From Blasia pusilla (taxonomy: Eukaryota > Marchantiophyta > Marchantiopsida > Blasiales): a DNA stretch of 64,000 nt. A program made the translations under genes and the position numbers. The stretch covers positions 34,968,001 through 35,032,000 of the forward strand of contig CM114271.1 of NCBI GenBank assembly GCA_050084515.1. Reading direction: 5' to 3'. A model generated the notes under the pieces. It saw only the letters and a program-made list of their open reading frames with translations. It did not search any database and was not told where the DNA came from. How positions within the stretch are numbered: the first letter of the stretch is position 1; every line of letters starts with the position of its first letter. Below, piece after piece: positions 59,532-64,000 of this stretch.

Positions 59532-62350
59532 TGAGAGAGTGGAATCTATAATTTCCATGGTTGGCTAAGACCTTATGGGGTATCGCTTTACTCGCAAGAT
59601 ATTCTTAGCATCATTTTTATTGTATTTTTTCCTTTAGGGGATCTTGAGTGCTCGGATTACTTGCAACTCTTTGATGTGACATGGTACATGTGATGCATTG
59701 CTCGCATCCAAATATTTGGATGTGAGCATGTTCTAATAAGGAAGAGATTTTTCATTGAGTTATACCCACAATATCTTAGAACTTGGCTATTGCTCAACAT
59801 ATAGATACATTGACCAATCATGAACAAAGATAATGTCCAAATATTTGGAGATTGTATCTTAGAGATTATGTGTACTTACATCAGATCACACTGATGATGC
59901 TAAATATTAATCCAGGGCACATGATTTTGCGCGTGCCTGAGGTGTTACATATTGGAGTCCTCATGTTGGAGGGGCAACAAAGTATAATTTGGAAAGATCA
60001 TGAGCACAACTCCATGCCATGCTATCTTTTGAATGTGGATGGTATTAGAGTGTGGATTTTCTCATGGTAGAGGATGGACATGGCTTGATGACCATATGTA
60101 GATTCAAGATTGGAGTTGGATGTGTGTCATTTTTTACTTTGATTTTGTTGTGTGTTCTTAGTATACTTGTGTGACTGTATTTTAACTTTAAGTCTTTACA
60201 AACCTATCCTTGTGTTGGAAAGATCAATGGTGTCTTTTTAAGTGGATGTGAACAACAACATAGATTCTATAGCGATGTGTATACGTATGACACCTCCTTC
60301 TCAATTAAGTAGTTCAATATTATATCTATTTTCACTACAACGTCCATAAGAATTTTGCGAGTCTGAGAAGTTGTAAATTGGTCTTGCATAGCCGCAATGA
60401 GATCACAAACTTTCAAGTTCAAGACTCGTGGTATAGTAGCAAAGGTACTAGTTCGACTCACCTTTTGTGTCTCTTGCACAAGTCAAAATTTTGAATTTAT
60501 TTTACATGTTACATAGTCAAAATTAAGTTGTACTTGGTTCTCAATAGACTCGCATGGTACTTGAAAAAGATTGCTCAAATTTGGCATCTTTGCAATCCAA
60601 TTACATCTTTTTTGTATGTTTGATACATGTCTAACTTGAGAGATAGTCACAAGGTAATTGCAAAAAGCTTACGGGTTTACATTTCAAATTTCTTTTGGTG
60701 CGTGCGCAATTTCATACATCTGTACAAAAATACTAATGGTGCAAGATAAGTTTTTAATTTTTATGTAGATGTCAAATTTCACAAAATCAATGCGGAGTGC
60801 AATGAGTAGATGCTGGTGTGTACCTAATGTGCCTCATATGTGAGGCACCATTCACCATGTAAAAGGACTAGTGCTCGAAATTGCAAGAAAGTACCTAGTT
60901 AGTCATTTGAAGATGTAAAAGAACCTAACTAACTCAACGTTCATTCCTTGGGTGCTATAAGGTAGGAGATAATTGCAAAGGCATTTCAAAGTGCCTCATG
61001 ACCACCCTATCCAAAGGAATGAGTTCCCTTTGGCGTAAAGGCGTGAGGATGACTTCATTAACCTCTAGTGGTCCACTTGCTCTCTCCTAGGGGACTCTCA
61101 TGCTGGTGCAAGCTCCATCCTCAAAATATTAATCCATGATCCTACTATGACATCCGTGATGGGAGTCCACGAGTGTCCGTCTTGGAGTCCCCCCTCCCTA
61201 CCACTCACTACTCTTCCTTCTTCATAGTCCATGCCAATACGAGAAAAAATCTGAGAGGAAAATGACCTTGCAAGAGGATAGTCTCAAAATTGGACTCGCA
61301 AAGTAGTCATCTTGTCCCAAAAAAACTCTAAAAGGACCAGTGTCAACCCCTCCATCCCTAGTAGAGTTTGTGAAGCAACTCTCTATCTTAAATCTTCAAG
61401 TCCAATATGGTAGATGTCGGATATGGTCTCCTTTATGCTTTCCTTCAATATTCATCCCACCTAGTTCTGATTTTACCATCTATATTGAAGATGCTTGAGA
61501 TCTTGGTGCCCTAATTGGCTTTATCTACTATATGTCAAAGTTCTTGGATAAGACCCTTTTTAAGAGAATATTATCTTGTCTATAGGATCCTCAAGTGGCT
61601 TTTCCTAATTTTTTTAATGTCTTTTCTAGGTTTTTTTGGCACAAGTCCTCCTACCTCATAATTCTTATATTGGTTGGCTTCTTCCAATCCTTCTATCATG
61701 GCAACATTTAATCACTTCTTGGTCTTTGATTAAATAATTTTGATGGAGATGATGATACCTTGGATTGGTCATACGCTATCTTGCTTACTTCTTTTGGATA
61801 TGCAAGCCTTTGATTCATAATCACGAGAGCACTAACAAGGTTTTTTTTTGGGAGTTGGGCTTTGGTTACCCCTATCATGACTACAAGGTTTCTCCAACTT
61901 AAAGGAGACACATATCTTGTTAGATATCGATCCTGTGGCCCATATTCCAACAAAAATTGAGATCTTCCTATGCTCTTTTCCTATTTGTTACGAAAGAAAA
62001 ATTCTAACCCCTTTCAATCAATTGATTATAAAAGGGCTTAATTGATTGCAACTTACAAGAGCTTTCACTTTGAGAATTTACACCAAATCAAGTTTTTATA
62101 GCATTGTCTTTAAGGCAACCTCTTATACTCATCAAGCTTGTTTGCATTTATTGGGAATATGTCTTATTTCAAATCCTCTTATTCTTCCATTAATCTTTTG
62201 TGAATTATATTCTAAACTTCACTACAGTTTTTGCCTCGGACTTCCTCATCCTTCTCTTCTAGGTATGCCTAACTATGTATGAAAGGAGCCTATTATTACC
62301 AAGGATATCAATATTCTTTGATGTGCACATGGTCGAGAACGAACGATGAT
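59532..62350. other. No gene supported, AT-rich
   Basis: Short frames only on both strands. The - frame at 61708-61953 and the + frame at 59852-60070 have no recognisable domain. Poor conservation of any frame suggests decayed repeat. Confidence 0.5.
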
Positions 62351-62938
62351 CCATGATTTGATTAGAGAGGCAATATCATCACTGGCTCGTACGATTCCAC
62401 GAAAACGGACATGTGCATGAAGATGCCCAATGGGTCCCCCTCTTGGGCTCAAGACGCGAGAACGGGTGCAAGCTTAGATTAAGGAAGGAGGGCAAGAATC
62501 GGCCGGCACGAAGTCCACACAAGCCCGCGTAGGGCGAGCTTGGGCCCGAGTGAGGCGGGTTGTGGTCTGCGAAGGGTGGGTTGCGGTCCCGAGTCTGCCC
62601 TACGCGGGCCTATTGCAAGCCAACGCGACTTAAGGCACGCCGGTACGGACTACAAAATGGGCGACGGGTGCTTAGACTGGGTGCGAGCTCGCCGAGCCAG
62701 CCTACAACCAGCCTGTGCTCTGTGTGTGCCCCTCTTGCGTCTAGCCCGCACCCCTCCTATGCGGGCTAGATGCTGGATGCGAGTCCTCACAGCCAATGCA
62801 GAACAAACGCGGGCCAAGAAAAAAGAAAAGAAAAAGGGTCTAGCTTGTGCGAGCTAGGATTGCAGGAAGGATGCAATGTAGGATCTAGAGTGGGGAGGGC
62901 AGGTTCGAGTGCGAGATGTGAGCGGTTGGGCCCGCACG

Positions 62939-63044
62939 GACATGTGCGTCCCTAGGACAGACATAAGTCCGCATGCGACCTTGGGATACTCGCGCCTGCA
63001 TAGACATGTCCATCCTAGGGACAAACCTAAGTTTGCGCACATGG
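62939..63044. repeat. Decayed direct repeat, about 40 bp
   Basis: GACATGTGCGTCCCTAGGAC, then AGACATAAGTCCGCATGCG at 62939, is echoed at about 63003 by GACATGTCCATCCTAGGGAC and AAACCTAAGTTTGCGCACATG. Period is about 63 bp. Confidence 0.6.
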
Positions 63045-63562
63045 ACATGTCTAATGGTTGGTCACATGTAAATGGACCAAGAGCAAGGTCATTATCCAAA
63101 ATTCCACTATTTGGATTTGCAGTAATTCTATAAATAAAATATCACGTTCAATTTTCAAGGTATTGCATTTTCATGATACAAAATATCTTATCCCTAATAA
63201 ACCCTTTCATAAAAAAATCCACCATTTTTTAATTTCCATCCCTCTAATTTGAGTGAAAGAAAAGAACTTCCGAACCTGAAATGCACGATTTTGGACGCGT
63301 GGGACCTATCGGCCGCGGTCATTCGCCAGAATGCAGGAAGTCGGGAAAAGACAGGCATCTGGAAAAGTATCTCGGCGGAGATCTTTTCCCGGACAGGGAG
63401 CAGACACAGTCTCGTGACGCGGAAGTAAGCCTAGAACATTCGGTGTACCTGCCCTATGTGTGTGAGCCTTTTGGCGACGTAACGGAAATGACCACTTCTG
63501 AAGTCGCCTTGCGTGCGTCTAACGAGCACGAGGAGGGAAGTGGCGAATAACAGTTTGTGACG

Positions 63563-63606
63563 TGCGGGAAGGAGGGAAAAAAAAAAAAGAAAAAAAAAAA
63601 GGAAGG
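63563..63606. repeat. A-rich low-complexity tract
   Basis: Two poly-A runs separated by a G, flanked by GGAAGGAGGG copies on each side. It could be a simple repeat. Confidence 0.85.
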
Positions 63607-63840
63607 AGGGAAACGGATCTAAACGTGTCCTCTCCCTCGGGACTCGCGCGAAGCTCATGCGTGCGGGAAATCGTCGAGAATCGAGTTATGACCAAATCTA
63701 ACGAGGGAGGGAGGGGTGACGATCATGAGGAGTGTCGCACCATTATGACACCGACGGGCAGACAGTAGTACTTCACTTATCCTCTTGTTTTCAAGAATCC
63801 AATTTCTCCCTCGCTCAGATCGGTGGAGTCCGGTGAACGT

Positions 63841-63868
63841 CAGGAGGAGGAGGAGGAGGAGGAGGAGG
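63841..63868. repeat. AGG microsatellite
   Basis: About nine AGG triplets in a row near the right edge of the window. Confidence 0.9.
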
Positions 63869-64000
63869 GGAAGACAGGAGCTTCTAAGATACCCGCTTCA
63901 GTCTCCAGATGTCCCGAGGGAGCGCATTCGGCAGCCTCGGCGTTGGGGACCGGGTCAGGGCGATCGTGATTCGTGATGTGATACCGTCAACGAAGTGCAT

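Larger units (their letters stand above)
62351..64000. other. No gene supported, GC-richer end of window
   Basis: Base composition shifts towards GC at about 62430. CCCGCGTAGGGC at 62525 recurs as GCCCTACGCGGG near 62598, a small inverted pair. Overlapping frames on both strands show no domain. A gene may begin past the right edge of the window. Confidence 0.45.

Noticed and set aside
1-64000. CRISPR array, bacterial operon or phage-like block
   Set aside because: No spaced identical short repeats with unique spacers and no tightly packed same-strand genes; the exon-intron structure is eukaryotic.

Overview
This window looks like nuclear DNA of a land plant. It has short coding exons split by GT-AG introns, a chloroplast-type APO gene, plant transposon families (MULE, Helitron-like, LTR and LINE) and long AT-rich intergenic stretches. 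Low gene density and heavy transposon decay point to a medium or large genome. A bryophyte, lycophyte or fern seems more likely than a flowering plant, but that is an impression. I see no bacterial, organellar or viral gene block, and I recognised no rRNA, tRNA or CRISPR.

Layout. 1-2.2 kb holds no gene I can support. From 2.2 to 13.2 kb, short inverted sequences bracket an 11 kb block. The block has a split candidate gene of unknown function on + (4.3-7.6 kb), a 740-bp hairpin-forming inverted repeat (5.7-6.46 kb) and a decayed MULE transposase on - (9.5-12.5 kb). From 13.6 to 20.1 kb are Helitron-like elements and a head-to-head pair of LTR-like sequences forming a 3.7 kb imperfect palindrome. 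At 20.8-23.0 kb (+) is an APO gene with two APO domains and a reading-frame break in a GAA tract.

From 27.1 to 31.6 kb (-) lies a WD40/coiled-coil gene, most likely fused to a RING exon. A five-exon gene of unknown function (443 aa) follows at 34.5-36.8 kb (-). A decayed LINE with endonuclease and reverse transcriptase lies at 37.9-40.8 kb (-). A decayed second copy of the RING exon and its upstream region is at 42.1-43.3 kb. At 44.2-49.5 kb is a retroelement fragment with a zinc-knuckle gag and two LTR-like repeats, but no visible pol. At 51.2-52.8 kb (+) is a plastid-type DnaJ-like zinc-finger gene whose last exon I could not find. From 53 to 62 kb the DNA is mostly AT-rich and non-coding, with a tandem pair of small Helitron-like elements at 59.1-59.5 kb. 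The last 1.6 kb is GC-richer and has simple repeats.

The host genes that seem real are APO, RING/WD40, the five-exon gene and the DnaJ-like gene. They do not form an operon-like set. Two (APO and DnaJ-like) probably act in the chloroplast. The RING/WD40 product is probably a ubiquitin ligase. Everything else is mostly mobile DNA and its debris. I found no convincing new defence-type or biosynthetic system. The most unusual items are the repeated intron position inside the two APO domains, the APO frame break, the duplicated RING exon, the tandem mini-Helitrons and the long hairpins.
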